Positions 39,101-49,581 of a DNA stretch of 64,000 bases are shown here, piece by piece (the first letter of the stretch is position 1; each line of letters begins with the position of its first letter). The translations under genes were made by a program, and so were the position numbers. The notes under the pieces are model-generated. The model did not search any database, had not been told where the DNA came from, and was given only the letters and a program-made list of their open reading frames with translations. Origin of the DNA: Lineus longissimus. Lineage: Eukaryota > Nemertea > Pilidiophora > Heteronemertea > Lineidae. The stretch is taken from positions 23,753,292-23,817,291 of the forward strand of contig NC_088312.1 of the NCBI RefSeq assembly GCF_910592395.1. The letters run 5' to 3'.

Positions 39101-42100
39101 CAATTAGGCACAACAGCAATTTGACTCCTCACAAACAGGTGTTCTAATTTTGCAAGGGGGGATTATTTTCCTGTGTGGTATATTAACTGTTTTTCCTTTG
39201 GTTCAAATTGACTGGGATGGAATGTGGTGTGGGTTGGACTTTCACCTTCATTTCCAAGTTCAGAATCTTCCATCATAGGAAGAATCTGTTCAGGAAAATT
39301 GGGTGTAATGGTTAGTTGGCCCTTATTTCCCTGTTTAGACTCTTCTATCACATGGGGTTGTAATGGTTAGTTGGCCCTTATTTCCCTGTTTAGACTCTTC
39401 CATCACATGGGGTTGTAATGGTTAGTTGGCCCTTATTTCCCTGTTTAGACTCTTCCATCACATGGGGTTGTAATGGTTAGTTACTCTAGGTCGAGAGCCA
39501 AGCGGCAATGCTAGCGTAGGTCTTGTGACAGATAATAGTGCTGGAACTGGTTAAGGCTCATTTGTACATTACAGGTCTTACCATTGGGAAGTTTGACATG
39601 AAAATAACCTGAAAGTGACAAGAGATGGTTAGAACATTTCCCGCGGGTACTGGTGTGTCATACTCACTGGTACCGCGGGTACTGTTGTGTCATACTCACT
39701 GGTACCGCGGGTACTGTTGTGTCATACTCACTGGTACCGCGGGTACTGTTGTGTCATACTCACTGGTACCGCGGGTACTGTTGTGTCATACTCACTGGTA
39801 CCGCGGGTACTGTTGTGTCATACTCACTGGTACCGCGGGTACTGTTGTGTCATACTCACTGGTACCGCGGGTACTGTTGTGTCATACTCACTGGTACCGC
39901 GGGTACTGTTGTGTCATACTCACTGGTATCAGAGGCATCCAACCAACCAGTCGATTGGGTAGTTTTGTTTATATAGACGAGGTTGGCACATTCAGCCTGA
40001 CCAAAGTTGAGCGATTTTTAGACCGAGGGCGACTGGTTGACCCAGAAACAACATACTACATGCCAGCTAACTAATTCATCAAAAACAATCATTCGTCTCT
40101 TGCATCATGGGTATGTCCCACAGGTCTAACTGAATGCTCGACCTCAAGTCCTGCATCCTACATGCACCTAACAGTTATTCTGTTACATGTGTTACTCCAC
40201 TGCTTCAAGGTGCCTGTGTTATTTACTGTTGGCATGGCGATGCCTGGTCTCTCGCCATCTCCAGTTAGTACAAAGCGGTGCATTACAACAGCACGATTAA
40301 GGCACAAACAAACCTCACAACTACAGATAATCTTTAACAACAACAACAACATTTCAACCCTTCAAGAACCATTTATAATCAGTCGTCACCAAAATGAAAA
40401 TAAGAATTTTTGAAATGAACTTGAATTTGTATGTCAGTTGTTACTTTGAGTTTTCTGTGTGGTGGCGAGTAAATAACCCACCCTCACAAAAGTATGGCAA
40501 TTTAGTTGAATGAAAATAGTTTCTGAAAAATTTCAATTTTTATGGTAACGTAATTAGAGCCTCGTTCCGCAGGGATGAAACCGAAAGCAAAGCATGCGCT
40601 GCAATCAAACTTTTCGTTCACAAGAGGGAGGTCATCCACTTAAGACACAGAAGTAAGACAATTATAGAGACGGTTTGCTAAATTAGTAAAATCACACATC
40701 AGATGAGGATAAATCTTTGTTACTTACCCTTCCTGCGGGTGTGGTCGAGTAGACGGTAATGTTCCGTACAGTACATCGGGAAAGTAGAGAACTCAACGAG
40801 AAGTTGTGAGGCCTTGGTGTAGGCGTCGCAACAATCACGACTGACACACAGCATCTCCAAGTAACGCTTATCTGAAGATAAGATACGGGGGATGGTGAGG
40901 TGATTAGCCTATGGTGACAGCTACGAATTCAAGAATAGCTTGGTTGGTGGTGGGCGTTGGCATTTGGTACCAAGATCGACAAGGCTACTGGGCCCAGTCA
41001 GGCAGCAGTGAGACTAAACTGTTTTCTCTTCAATCTCAATCAGATTAGTGACGATACTATCAGATTCATCTTACCTGAGTCATAATTCTCTGAGCCGGAA
41101 TAAACGGCTGAGTCTTCTGATCCCTCCGTCTGCCGTTCCAGAAGAACATCTGAAGACATCAATAAACGTTCCATCGATGTCTTCACGACCTCCTCACTAC
41201 TAAAAACACGCTTCGTTACAAACGTATAATAAAATGTCTGGAAACTTTGCACACACGCCTGAATCAACGTGGTTGGTGATGCCATTTCACTTCCTGCCAT
41301 GCGTCGGCCTGGCGTTCCAATTTTCTTCAAAGGAGACTTTGAGTACTCTGAATCTAAATCACTCTCAGCACTAACATACGGCTCACTGATTTCACTATCA
41401 ACAAAGTCAGGACTCGCCTCCCGTTCATCTCGACTAGGGTTTAATGTTTTCTCAACTGTTTTCCTGGCCTCTTTTTGTTCTTGTTTCCCCTCCAAACTCG
41501 TCCTCACAGAATCGTCATCTGAGTCGTCGACCATCGTCATGGACGGCTGCACCTTGGTCAGGATCTTATTGCAAAGTTCTAAACACGCTGTGAGCTCATC
41601 ATATTCTAACGTGTCACAGTTGAGAGTGAGGCTGGTCGTGATCTTACGCAGCAGATCGGGCAGGTATTCTGTCTGAGTCTCTGTGTAGGTTTCCTGGAAA
41701 AACAAGCAAATCTTGCATTTTGAAGGAGACTTTCAACCCAAGAGTAAGACAAGGTCTTTGAAACTTCTACAGTTTGGCCCCGTACATACATCTATGACAC
41801 TGCAGTTACCACGGCATAGACTTTCTAAAAACAGACCTATGCAAGGCATTTAATGTCATTCAGACCTTAATAAAAAGGCTTTCATTACTTCTTTCAATTC
41901 GAATTCCAAATATTTTTTTTAAAGAATGTTTTTCTTTAATATTGTGAGGATAGTATAAATGATATAAGGAGGCCACTAAATGACCACAGAGTCGTAATCT
42001 TCCCTCGGTGAACTGTAATACCTACCACTGACACGGTCTCTAGGAGAAAGTCGACAAGTTCACATAATTCTTTCACCACCAGTTGTTTTCTCCCTCCGAG

Positions 42101-45100
42101 CCGGCGTCGAGACCGGCTCCGTGTCTCAGCACACACCTCCTCAAACTTCCGAGACACAAAATCCCACAAAAAATACGGCTCAAACGTGGTGAATAAGAGA
42201 TTAGCTGTCTTGATAAGCTCTGTGGCAGTCTTTTCTTCATAGCTACGCTCATCCTTCCCTTTTCCGTTTTTACCATTTTTACTCCCGATGGAATTGCGAC
42301 GCTCTACTTCCATGTCGCCCCCTTTCTGTAAGAATGGCATACACTCTCGGTACAAACACCGGAACACATCCACTAACACATCCTCGATTATCACAGGCCC
42401 GATTTCAGGTTTGTCTAACAAGCTGATTAACATTCTAAACGGTTTTAAATTGGATGGTTTCGCCGACGTTTTCACGTCGATTAGCGGAATATCTCGCAAT
42501 GATTGTCGCACAGCATGAATAAGAAGGTCACGGGAATATTTATTGAAATAAACAGAGAATTTATGTTCTGGACTATCTGCCACATCATCCCTCACTCCAC
42601 CGACTCCAGACATCGCTAATCCGTTTGCACTTGTTCCCAATAACCAAGCAAATAGTCTACGATTTAGCGACATGTCACGACGTAACACCACATGGACTGC
42701 GGAGACGACGATCTTGGTCATATCATCTTTGGTCAGCTGACTGTTGTGCATGGGGAAACCGAAGAGTAAGAAGTCGAGGAAACTCCGCTGGACGAGGACG
42801 CTCGTATCCTGGACGGCGCTGCACAAGGCATTCACCTGCAAATACACATGAATGCAGTCACATGTACTGTGTAATAACAAGGGTTAACCTATCAGGTACA
42901 TGTACATCGATCCATGTGGAGACAAGCAGTCACATGTACTGTGTAATAACAAGGGTTAACCTATCAGGTACATGTACATCGATCATGTGGAGACAAGCAG
43001 TCACATGTACTGTGTAATAACAAGGGTTAACCTATCAGGTACATGTACATCGATCATGTGGAGACAAGCAGTCACATGTACTGTGTAATAACAAGGGTTA
43101 ACGTATCAGGTACATGTACATCGATCATGTGGAGACAAGCAGTCACATGTACTGTGTAATAACAAGGGTTAACCTATCAGGTACATGTACATCGATCATG
43201 TGGAGACAAGCAGTCACATGTACTGTGTAATAACAAGGGTTAACCTATCAGGTACATGTACATCGATCATGTGGAGACAAGCAGTCACATGTACTGTGTA
43301 ATAACCAATTCAGCAGAAATCAATAGCACAATCTATTTGTTGACTATGTTATTGTCCGCAAATACTGCACCAATTACAGCCATGGCCCTCGAGCACTCAC
43401 CATGGACACCAGTCATATAACATGCTGTAGAGGATGATAAACATGGAATCTACTTAGGCCAGTAACTACATATCACTCAGTGAGGAATGCTTCCAGCACT
43501 GGTAAAAGATCAGCGCCTACCCCATCTCTGATCACTCGGACGGGTCGTGTGTGGCATTTCACACATGCATTATGGGTATGCTACATGTTCAGGCATGTAG
43601 TTACAATAGCTTCTTTGTTCATTGGCCGGGGAAACAGGTTTTCTAGCCGCCATCAATCTAATCTGTAAGTCTGCAGGTTTTGAAAACATCTCTGCAAGTG
43701 CTCCTTCCTTACCATGGTGTCAATGTTTGTTCCGATGAAGTGCAGCTGATCTTCCATCGATTGTTTCCTGTTGAAATGAGCGAGGGTGAACGTGATTGCT
43801 GCCAGACGGACGCTTGGCGATATCAGCACACACTCCCACAGGCAGCCGTAGAAGAAAGTCGGCTGAGCGGAAACACAGAACTCCTGAAGTAAGGTGTTGG
43901 TCCTGGAAGATAGAGAGAATCATAGACAACCTGACACATACTTGGTCATATACAGACAGTCACGGAAGAGCCTCGCACTGAAACATACTGAGAACTCCAC
44001 AGAAAAGGTGAAGACAAAGAGACCTGCCCAAGTCTCATGCCACAGTGAAGTCTGAACCAGAGACGTCTTGACAACTAGCCTTCACACCCAAGCCACTAGA
44101 CCACTCCAGCTACTTTCAATGAAGGAAAAGAACACCTCAATGTTAACAACTGAAACTTTCAATTCACAAATCAAAGTCTTCATTTCATATATATAACTTT
44201 TTTTTAATTATAAACTATAACACAACTCCCCCAAACAATCAGCCGCAACCCCCTACCAAAACCTCATAGCAAGATGTGCTCAATCCAAGATTGCGCCTAA
44301 TGATTTAAATGACTCAATTTCAAATGTTCTATCTCGATACAGGACAGACAGATAATTTTCAATGAAAACTGTCACATTATTTATGCAGAAGACTTGATGC
44401 CTGCACATCAGACCACTTGTTGTGACCATCTGTTCCCGGTGAGGGTGTCAGTGTATGGGGAGACTAGCAGCTGGATGACAATACATGTATGTGTTACAGT
44501 GTGTATGCCGAGGAATCTCATGGGCTAGTCAAAAAACACCTCTACATGTAGGACAACCGGCATGGCAAGGCCATATCTTCCTTCAAACTGACTTCTGTCA
44601 TTTTTGTGCTTGGGACACCGTTCCCGGCATAAGGTGTCCTAGTTGATACATGTACATGTAGGGAGGACACAATGTACTTGTATTTAATACAAACTGATAT
44701 CTAAATAATTCTATGAAGTAATGCTTCATACTCATGTCATACATCGACATGCCATAGAGCAACAAATTATATGATAATTTGTCCGCATGTTGCCTGCTGC
44801 GATGGTTGTACAGCATGGTGTGTTTGTCTATTGATAGGGTATAACATTGGGTTAGTGATTATAACACAGTGCATCGGTAGTTGTACAGCATGGTGTGTTT
44901 GTCTATTGATAGGGTATAACACTGGGTAGTGATTATAACACAGTGCATCGGTAGTTGTACAGCATGGTGTGTTTGTCTATTGATAGGGTATAACACTGGG
45001 TAGTGATTATAACACAGTGCATCGGTAGTTGTACTGCATGGTGTGTTTGTCTATTGATAGGGTATAACATTGGGTAGTGATTATAGCCGCACTTACACCA

Positions 45101-48100
45101 CCTGAAAATGGACCACCAATCTTGGTTCGGGAACCAATGCCGCACCATCAAAAATCCACCAAGCGCTTACACCAGCGCTGCAGCTAGTTATAAAATCCGG
45201 CTACAGATGGCGCGCAAACAATAAGCAGAACGCAGAAAGCCTTGGCAGAAAGCGCCATTTCGAAAGCGCCGCCTGGAGCCGAACCATCTAACTAGCTAAT
45301 TGCCGATCCATTTGCGCGTACACCACGACAAAGCCGAGCTTTTAACAAGCCGGGCGAATTTGGACCATCAAGCTTGGTGGGACAAATTCGCTCGGCAATT
45401 TGTATCGGCAATGGATTGCCGAACCAATTGGTCGCGGCAATGTGGTGGTGTAAGTGCAATTGGTCCACCAATATTTCGTGGTGTAAGCGCAGCTTATAAC
45501 ACAGTGCATCGGTAGTTGTACAGCATGGTGTGTTTGTCTATTGATAGGGTATAACATTGGGTAGTGATTATAACACAGTGCATCGGTAGTTGTACAGCAT
45601 GGTGTGTTTGTCTATTGATAGGGTATAACACTGGGTTAGTGATTATAACACAGTGCATCGGTAGTTGTACAGCATGGTGTGTTTGTCTATTGATAGGGTA
45701 TAACATTGGGTTAGTGATTATAACACAGTGCATCGGTAGTTGTACAGCATGGTGTGTTTGTCTATTGATAGGGTATAACACTGGGTAGTGATTATAACAC
45801 AGTGCATCGGTAGTTGTACAGCATGGTGTGTTTGTCTATTGATAGGGTATAACACTGGGTAGTGATTATAACACAGTGCATCGGTAGTTGTACAGCATGG
45901 TGTGTTTGTCAAGGTCAGTTTAAAAAGGCGAACACAAGGCATCATTACCACGAATCCTACAAGGGTCACCAAATTATTCTTTTCAACCTCAACTTTCATT
46001 TTTGAACAAAACATTCTGTGTAAAATATGTACTATACTACAGTAAAAACAGAATGTAACACAATCGTTTGAATGAAATTCACAGATATTTGATGACATTT
46101 GACATGACCAGTAGTCAAGGGTTGAACAGTGTTTTCCTTTGTGCAAGCTAGAATTTTCATCAAATGGATGACAACAATGACTGAAGACCAATGGAAGAAA
46201 TCGATTAGGCCTGTTAGTTATTGATTTAACCTCATGACAGACCTCATTGTTCGGTGCTTCTAAAAGCAGTTGTACTCGCTGTGATGGAACATCATGCATT
46301 TTACAGTGCATCATAGTACATATTGCACCATGACATCATCAGACCGGTATTTTCAAGTCAACCGTAGCGTGCGTCTTCGCATGTCGGTCTGGCAATACCA
46401 GTCTACCAGTAGTGAAATCGGCAAGACTGGCTCATAGGGAAGAGTCAGTGAACAGGCACCTCCTGTAAGTTAACCGTGTTTGGTTTGATCAGTGTACGAT
46501 CTTGGAGGAGGTCATAACCCTTGTGGAGACTATATAAAGGATTTGTCTGGACACTTCCATTGCTCCCATCTCTCCATGTAGATCTAGATCAGCTCATTAC
46601 TGTGAGAGTAATGTCTAAACCCAGTAGGCAGTACAAGTGTACAATGCTCACACACAAAGATTGCACGAGTGTACTTCAATGATGATGAATGAGGGATCTA
46701 AAAACAAGCCTCTATTGTGTTTGGCTGTCACAGGTGCTGTGGTATAGATTTTGTGCCACCTATTGTGTTTCTCTTGATCTCAGTTCTCATGCACGATGGT
46801 CAAATGGATCATGTTTCTGTAAGGACAGTGTATCAGTTAGATCTTGGTATCAGCTGTTGCCACTTGATCGATAGTGCTTGCTAAATGAAATGATTCATGA
46901 AATTGATCTATTGCCAGTATTGGATCCACATTATTTTTTCAGCAAAGCTGACCAACAATGCATCATGTTGCAATATTGCTTTTGTTTCATACAAGAAAAC
47001 ATTTTAATCTCAGCAGTGGGTTGCCCTCCTGTTACCCTCTGCCTAGCAAGACCCTTACGGTGAGGATGGACCTCCAATGTAGCCTGAACTATCAAGTATC
47101 ATATCATCTACCGGCGTCATAAGCCTATTGGATTTTTGCCAGAGGTATGGAGTCCACTAAAGGCTACTGTCTACCAATGTGTGATCTTTTACTTGCCCTG
47201 GCATAGACACTCAGGAACAAAGGACCACAGCTTTTAGTCTCATCCGACAGACCCACGAGTATTTCATGTCGTTGTAGATACGTGTTGTGAAGAGCCAGGA
47301 ATTTTAGTTTCAGACCCACGCCGGTTCATCCAGAAATACAATCGTGGGTTCTCCCCGGGCCCTATTGCGCTGTAGCAAGCGGTGTTAACCATTACCCAAA
47401 AATGAGTGAACAACTTACCTGTCATAATATTCGGATCCCTCCTCTAATCCAGGCAATAATCCAAGCAGTAATCCAGTTAATCCAGGCTTAACTGCTTTAC
47501 TCAAAGGCACAAAGTGAGTCTCATAGAGTTTCAGCAACGTTGGTTTCACATTCATGGCAGCGTACGCTAGGAGAGGGAACAAGCCAGCGCTGTATGTGAA
47601 CAGATCCTGACCGAGTCGTTTTGGACCGATGCACTTGAAGATGATCTCATACGTCTCTAAGGCCTTCAGATGGACCCCACTAGGTAATGCTGGATGAAGG
47701 CATTGTGCCAACCGTTTCCCAATCGTTACCTTCTTTGGGACGACTGGGTATTTCACATGACTGAGTAAAACCTGGAAGTGAATTCAGTGTCTTGTATAGT
47801 GTGGAAATGTTCCTCAACAAGTGAATGCCACCTGAAGGCACTGACAAAAGTTGAATCTCTCCCCCCCCCATGACCACATCACTTTTGAGATTACGATTTG
47901 CAAAGAAATTCTCTGTCCGAGCCAATTGTCTTTAATCCAATCGTCTACAGATTTGTATTCATGGAGCCTGGTCACAGGTGAATGGAGATCAACAGACAAA
48001 GAGAAAGAAGTTGGTGAGTTCTGGATGTCTTTTTGAGCTTAGTAAGAGCTAATACATTGGGCTGTCACCCTGAACAAAACAAATAGTGTCTGTAACAGGA

Positions 48101-49030
48101 GTCAAGGAAAACATTGTATGACAACTCTAAAATCTTTAGTGAACATTCACTTTCAAATATTTAACCTTTTATCAATATCATTATCACATTTAAAATCTTG
48201 ATTTCAGCAATTGTTTTTTGGCACTTATATTAAGACCACATCCTCTGATTTTAAAGTTTGATTTTCACCTTAGGAATAGCTTGTCATGTTTTTCTAAGGA
48301 TGAAAGGCAATGATATATCCTGGAAACCACAAACAGCAGATCATTATGTTCATGTCTGCATAGGTGCAAGCCCACTCACAAACAAAGTGGTATTGATTTT
48401 TGGGTGGAACCCCAGTTACAGACGAACAGAGGTCAATAAAAAGAATCTTGTACAAAACCTGTCAATATATTATGCTAACATGTCTGTGATATAATAACCT
48501 GATGACATTGTGTTGATCGTCACTCCAAAATCGAAACACCGAAATGTGACATCATGGCCCTCACTCAGTTGACTGGTGGCTAAAAATGGCTTCCATTGTG
48601 TATGTACTTGTAGTACATGTATACACAGATTGCCAAGTCTTTTATCGCAATGAGTAAGCAACAGATTTGAAAAGGCTTATTTTGTTGACAGCGATACTTC
48701 TTGTTGGCATCAAACATTTCAAATAGACCAGTGATTCTGTCTGTTCCATCCAAGTATTTGATAGGATTTCTTGGCACCAACAGCAGACTGTCAATGGTGT
48801 CACTGACTCACTCACTCACCGACTGTGGTCATTGAAATTGAATGAATGACAAACTGTCACTGATCAACAGTAATCATCCTTACCTTATTGAGTTTACCCA
48901 AAGCAGAGATCAGATCAGCCCACTCGCTCGTATTCTCAAAACTCCTCAATGCCTTCTCCACCTGGGAGATGTACGCTCTGTACTTGGAGTCACTCAGCAG
49001 CTCACACTCCTCAACTGTCAGAGTGGACAT
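13955..49030 (-). CDS. DOP1: Complete DOP1 (Dopey family) gene, 24 coding exons
   Basis: Dopey proteins work at Golgi and endosome membranes, with MON2 and Neo1/ATP9-type flippases in yeast and animals, and have been reported to link organelles to kinesin-1. Minus-strand exons: 48884-49030, 47419-47771, 43713-43902, 42026-42835, 41075-41693, 40728-40871, 33245-33498, 32945-33097, 32507-32763, 30373-32202, 29904-30129, 29492-29674, 29004-29270, 28640-28800, 28131-28197, 23225-23384, 22789-23002, 22281-22492, 21836-21988, 21540-21676, 21174-21229, 14796-14957, 14503-14614, 13955-14272. They total 7185 bp, or 2394 residues plus stop, and every splice phase agrees. Family stretches run from [12 protein letters not shown] at the N terminus to [11 protein letters not shown] at the end; vertebrate DOP1A and DOP1B are of similar length (about 2300-2470). 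Whether it is closer to DOP1A or DOP1B needs a tree. TIMM13 lies head-to-head upstream. Confidence 0.95.
14311..14328. repeat. Poly-C run in DOP1 intron 23
   Basis: An uninterrupted run of about 17 C lies in the 230-bp intron between exons 23 and 24. It is a G-rich tract on the transcribed pre-mRNA. Confidence 0.9.
14958..16121. other. DOP1 intron 21, 3' part, no feature seen
   Basis: AT-rich intronic sequence. A TGACGTCA octamer at about 15357-15364 is the only conspicuous motif and is unlikely to be meaningful inside an intron. Confidence 0.35.
16122..16642. repeat. 21-bp minisatellite, about 24 copies (DOP1 intron 21)
   Basis: The unit accaatgccaccggggacaag repeats without interruption. 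Three shortened copies (ggggacgacc) occur at about 16267, 16307 and 16327. The 21-bp period keeps every frame open, giving apparent TRPMPPG or NATGDKT repeat peptides that are not expected to be translated. Confidence 0.95.
16643..17875. other. DOP1 intron 21, no feature seen
   Basis: Unique-looking intronic sequence with a short aggaggggggggtgg tract near 17670. No exon or element is supported. Confidence 0.35.
17876..18075. repeat. Degenerate ~30-bp tandem repeat, about 6 copies
   Basis: ttggccatttgagtggacac recurs six times between 17880 and 18075 with drifting spacers (atagatggtg, aaagatggtg, aaaagatgttg). Divergence between copies is much higher than in the neighbouring arrays, so this looks like an older array. 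Confidence 0.8.
18770..20062. repeat. 68-bp minisatellite, about 19 copies, each with a Pol III B-box sequence
   Basis: The unit contains ctgtagatcatgctctgaca, gacaataggggtgcctgctc and agtaactttggttcaagtcc, and repeats at 68-bp steps (tagatcat at 18781, 18849 and onward). Copies differ at few positions (gccaactg/gtccactg/gcccactg; catgctc/catactc). The word ggttcaagtcc, present in most copies, equals the RNA polymerase III B-box consensus GGTTCRANNCC. It lies in DOP1 intron 21. Confidence 0.95.
20063..21173. other. DOP1 intron 21, 5' part, no feature seen
   Basis: Intronic sequence between the 68-bp array and micro-exon 21. No array, RNA gene or element end was recognised. Confidence 0.35.
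23385..26190. other. DOP1 intron 15, 3' part, no feature seen
   Basis: Long intronic stretch with only short unsupported open frames. A run of nine G lies at about 24281-24289. Nothing else was recognised. Confidence 0.35.
26196..27567. repeat. 33/37-bp minisatellite, about 40 copies (DOP1 intron 15)
   Basis: The unit gttgaagtctatgcgtgtgt plus gtgggataggata is 33 bp; a 37-bp variant inserts gggattt in place of gtt. Long-unit copies cluster (26560-26690, 26940-27030, 27240-27380), suggesting block-wise expansion. Each unit contains an alternating GT tract of 8-10 bases. Confidence 0.95.
27568..28130. other. DOP1 intron 15, 5' part, no feature seen
   Basis: Unique intronic sequence between the 33-bp array and exon 15; a 95-codon open frame here has no family features. 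Confidence 0.35.
29800..29885 (+). mobile_element. tRNA-headed SINE-like fragment in DOP1 intron 11
   Basis: gtcaggaccagatcgggctg followed at about 29852 by ggtttgattcc, a one-mismatch Pol III B box, gives a tRNA-like head. No complete cloverleaf or tail was delimited. Confidence 0.35.
30373..32202 (-). CDS. DOP1: DOP1 exon 10: 1830-bp exon with acidic linker and helical region
   Basis: This is by far the largest exon, residues about 976-1585. The first half is poorly conserved and strongly acidic, with a [18 protein letters not shown] run, and looks disordered. The second half is conserved: [55 protein letters not shown]-like [25 protein letters not shown], and [13 protein letters not shown] at the end. 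The donor is ca|gtgagt, read in frame into exon 11. A 225-codon open frame on the opposite strand is a codon-bias shadow. Confidence 0.94.
32507..41693 (-). CDS. DOP1: DOP1 exons 5-9: variable linker then conserved middle region
   Basis: Exon 5 (41075-41693) starts [18 protein letters not shown], matching the family, then runs into a low-conservation, Ser/Glu/Asp-rich linker. Exon 6 (40728-40871) is short and Cys-rich. A 7.2-kb intron follows (33499-40727). Exons 7-9 carry the conserved [72 protein letters not shown] and [17 protein letters not shown] stretches. All introns here are GT-AG. Exon 5 also shows a 135-codon antisense open frame, which is a shadow. Confidence 0.92.
33499..34280. 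other. DOP1 intron 6, 3' part, no feature seen
   Basis: AT-rich intronic sequence upstream of exon 7; no exon or element was recognised. Confidence 0.35.
34288..34492. repeat. 34-bp tandem repeat, 6 copies (DOP1 intron 6)
   Basis: gcaatctgattgcatgtagt plus gtaggattcatcac recurs at 34-bp steps from 34290. Each unit carries the inverted repeat gcaatctgattgc. Confidence 0.92.
34493..35474. other. DOP1 intron 6, no feature seen
   Basis: No array or gene-like structure was recognised in this intronic segment. Confidence 0.3.
35475..36210 (+). pseudogene. Possible decayed coding segment, unrecognised
   Basis: Three open frames lie end to end on the plus strand, opposite to DOP1: 35475-35672, then 35623-35904 and 35914-36210, the last two in one frame and separated only by a TAG at 35902-35904. 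Read through, the joined frame gives almost 200 residues of ordinary composition (for example [20 protein letters not shown]), unlike the repeat-derived frames elsewhere. I do not recognise the family. It could be a dead retrocopy or transposon piece inside DOP1 intron 6, or chance. No function is proposed. Confidence 0.2.
36211..39300. other. DOP1 intron 6, middle, no feature seen
   Basis: About 3 kb of intron without recognised exons, arrays or RNA genes; a C-rich ccccccc tract sits at about 38202. Confidence 0.3.
39306..39482. repeat. 55-bp tandem repeat, about 3 copies (DOP1 intron 6)
   Basis: taatggttagttggccctta plus tttccctgtttagactcttc recurs at 39306, 39361 and 39416 with near-identity; a fourth unit breaks off after 39471. 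Confidence 0.9.
39640..39938. repeat. 34-bp minisatellite, about 8.5 copies (DOP1 intron 6)
   Basis: The unit ccgcgggtactgttgtgtca plus tactcactggta repeats almost without change; the first copy has ggtgtg and the array ends at ggtatcagagg. The word ggtaccgcgggtac contains overlapping GGTACC and CCGCGG palindromes. Confidence 0.93.
39939..40727. other. DOP1 intron 6, 5' part, no feature seen
   Basis: Unique intronic sequence just downstream of exon 6 on the minus strand. No feature was recognised. Confidence 0.3.
42026..49030 (-). CDS. DOP1: DOP1 exons 1-4: conserved Dopey N-terminal domain
   Basis: Exons 1-4 encode residues 1-500. Start ATG at 49030 was chosen because [18 protein letters not shown] aligns with the family start. 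An acceptor-like ttttgcag sits about 22 bases before it, implying a 5' UTR intron. Exon 2 carries [20 protein letters not shown] and [11 protein letters not shown], the strongest family block; exon 3 joins through a split AGG arginine codon and ends [15 protein letters not shown]. Exon 4 (810 bp) carries [55 protein letters not shown] and [17 protein letters not shown]. These helical repeats form the domain described as the organelle- and MON2-related N-terminal region in the family. A basic insert ([12 protein letters not shown]) lies near residue 415. Confidence 0.93.
42847..43312. repeat. 71-bp minisatellite, about 6.5 copies, abutting DOP1 exon 4
   Basis: gcagtcacatgtactgtgta plus ataacaagggttaacctatc and aggtacatgtacatcgatc recurs at 71-72-bp steps (42854, 42926, 42997 and on). 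Units contain two short palindromes, gtacatgtac and gttaac. The array starts about 12 bases from the exon 4 acceptor at 42836. Confidence 0.93.
43313..43712. other. DOP1 intron 3, 5' part, no feature seen
   Basis: Unique intronic sequence next to exon 3. Nothing was recognised. Confidence 0.3.
44020..44110 (-). mobile_element. tRNA-headed SINE-like sequence in DOP1 intron 2
   Basis: On the minus strand gtggtctagtggcttgggtg resembles a tRNA D-arm/A box, and about 35 nt later ggttcagactt approximates a B box. It is probably a SINE head and not a working tRNA. Confidence 0.4.
44809..45085. repeat. 74-bp minisatellite, left part of an interrupted array
   Basis: The unit gcatcggtagttgtacagca plus tggtgtgtttgtctattgat, agggtataaca and tgggtagtgattataacaca repeats at about 74 bp (44871, 44945, 45019). 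It continues at 45494-45912 after a 408-bp insertion. In all, about nine copies lie in DOP1 intron 2. Confidence 0.93.
45086..45493. mobile_element. 408-bp DNA-transposon-like element inserted in the 74-bp array
   Basis: The insert begins gccgcacttacaccacc and ends ggtgtaagcgcagc, so its ends form an imperfect inverted repeat GCYGCRCTTACACCAC. It is bounded by TTATA on both sides (45081-45085 and 45494-45498). Uninterrupted copies of the host array read gtgattataacacag, so removing the insert and one TTATA restores the unit exactly. A TTATA target-site duplication is therefore directly supported. Internal sequence has further inverted words (accaatgccgcacca; ggcaatgtggtgg) and no long ORF, so it is a non-autonomous MITE of unassigned superfamily. 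Confidence 0.85.
45494..45912. repeat. 74-bp minisatellite, right part of the interrupted array
   Basis: About 5.6 copies of the same unit as 44809-45085, beginning with the duplicated TTATA and ending within a unit at gtgtttgtc. Copies alternate between 'cattgggttag' and 'cactgggtag' forms. Confidence 0.93.
45913..47418. other. DOP1 intron 2, 5' part, no feature seen
   Basis: Unique intronic sequence between the 74-bp array and exon 2. No exon or element is supported. Confidence 0.3.
47772..48883. other. DOP1 intron 1
   Basis: Intron joining exon 1 (donor cttattg/gtaagg on the minus strand) and exon 2 (acceptor cttccag). Only short unsupported open frames. Confidence 0.4.
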
Positions 49031-49573
49031 GGCTTCTCTCTACACACAACAAACCTGCAAAATGTCAAATATTATGTTCCTGAATGTTGCGAGTATGAGC
49101 AGAGCTACCATTTGGCAGCACCTGTCCGACCTGGCTTACCCGCCGCTTGCATTAGGTGCCCTCAAAGTTTAAAGATCATGGAACACTTGTCAACAAAAGA
49201 GTCGATGCCAGTTCCCCTAGTTCCTGGTGTGAGTTTGTCTGAAGAATCTCTGTGAACCCTCCCTGGGCCTAGGCCTAGTGACTTTTCCAAATAACAAAAT
49301 GATTATGACAACATGACTTTGACACTATATGACTGTTTACATGCAGTGTAAACGATCATTCAAATATACTTTACCAATAGAAAATAAGTCCTTTCAATGG
49401 ATCCCGATCACGGATTCCTCATCAAGGATGAAATACACACTGAAAACATCCATGAATAGAAGAAAGCGACAAAAATATTTTCTCGATTCACGTCAGCCAT
49501 AAGCAATTTCCCTGAAGTTTCGATGTCCACCAATTTCTTTGGGAAATCAAACATGGCCTTTCGTTGGTGCAAA

Positions 49574-49581
49574 TGACGTCA
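49574..49581. promoter_or_regulatory. CRE-like octamer TGACGTCA
   Basis: Perfect palindromic CREB/ATF consensus between two divergent start codons, about 545 bp from the DOP1 ATG and 500 bp from the TIMM13 ATG. Confidence 0.45.

Noticed and set aside
41269-41676. 135-codon plus-strand open frame
   Set aside because: Antisense shadow of DOP1 exon 5.
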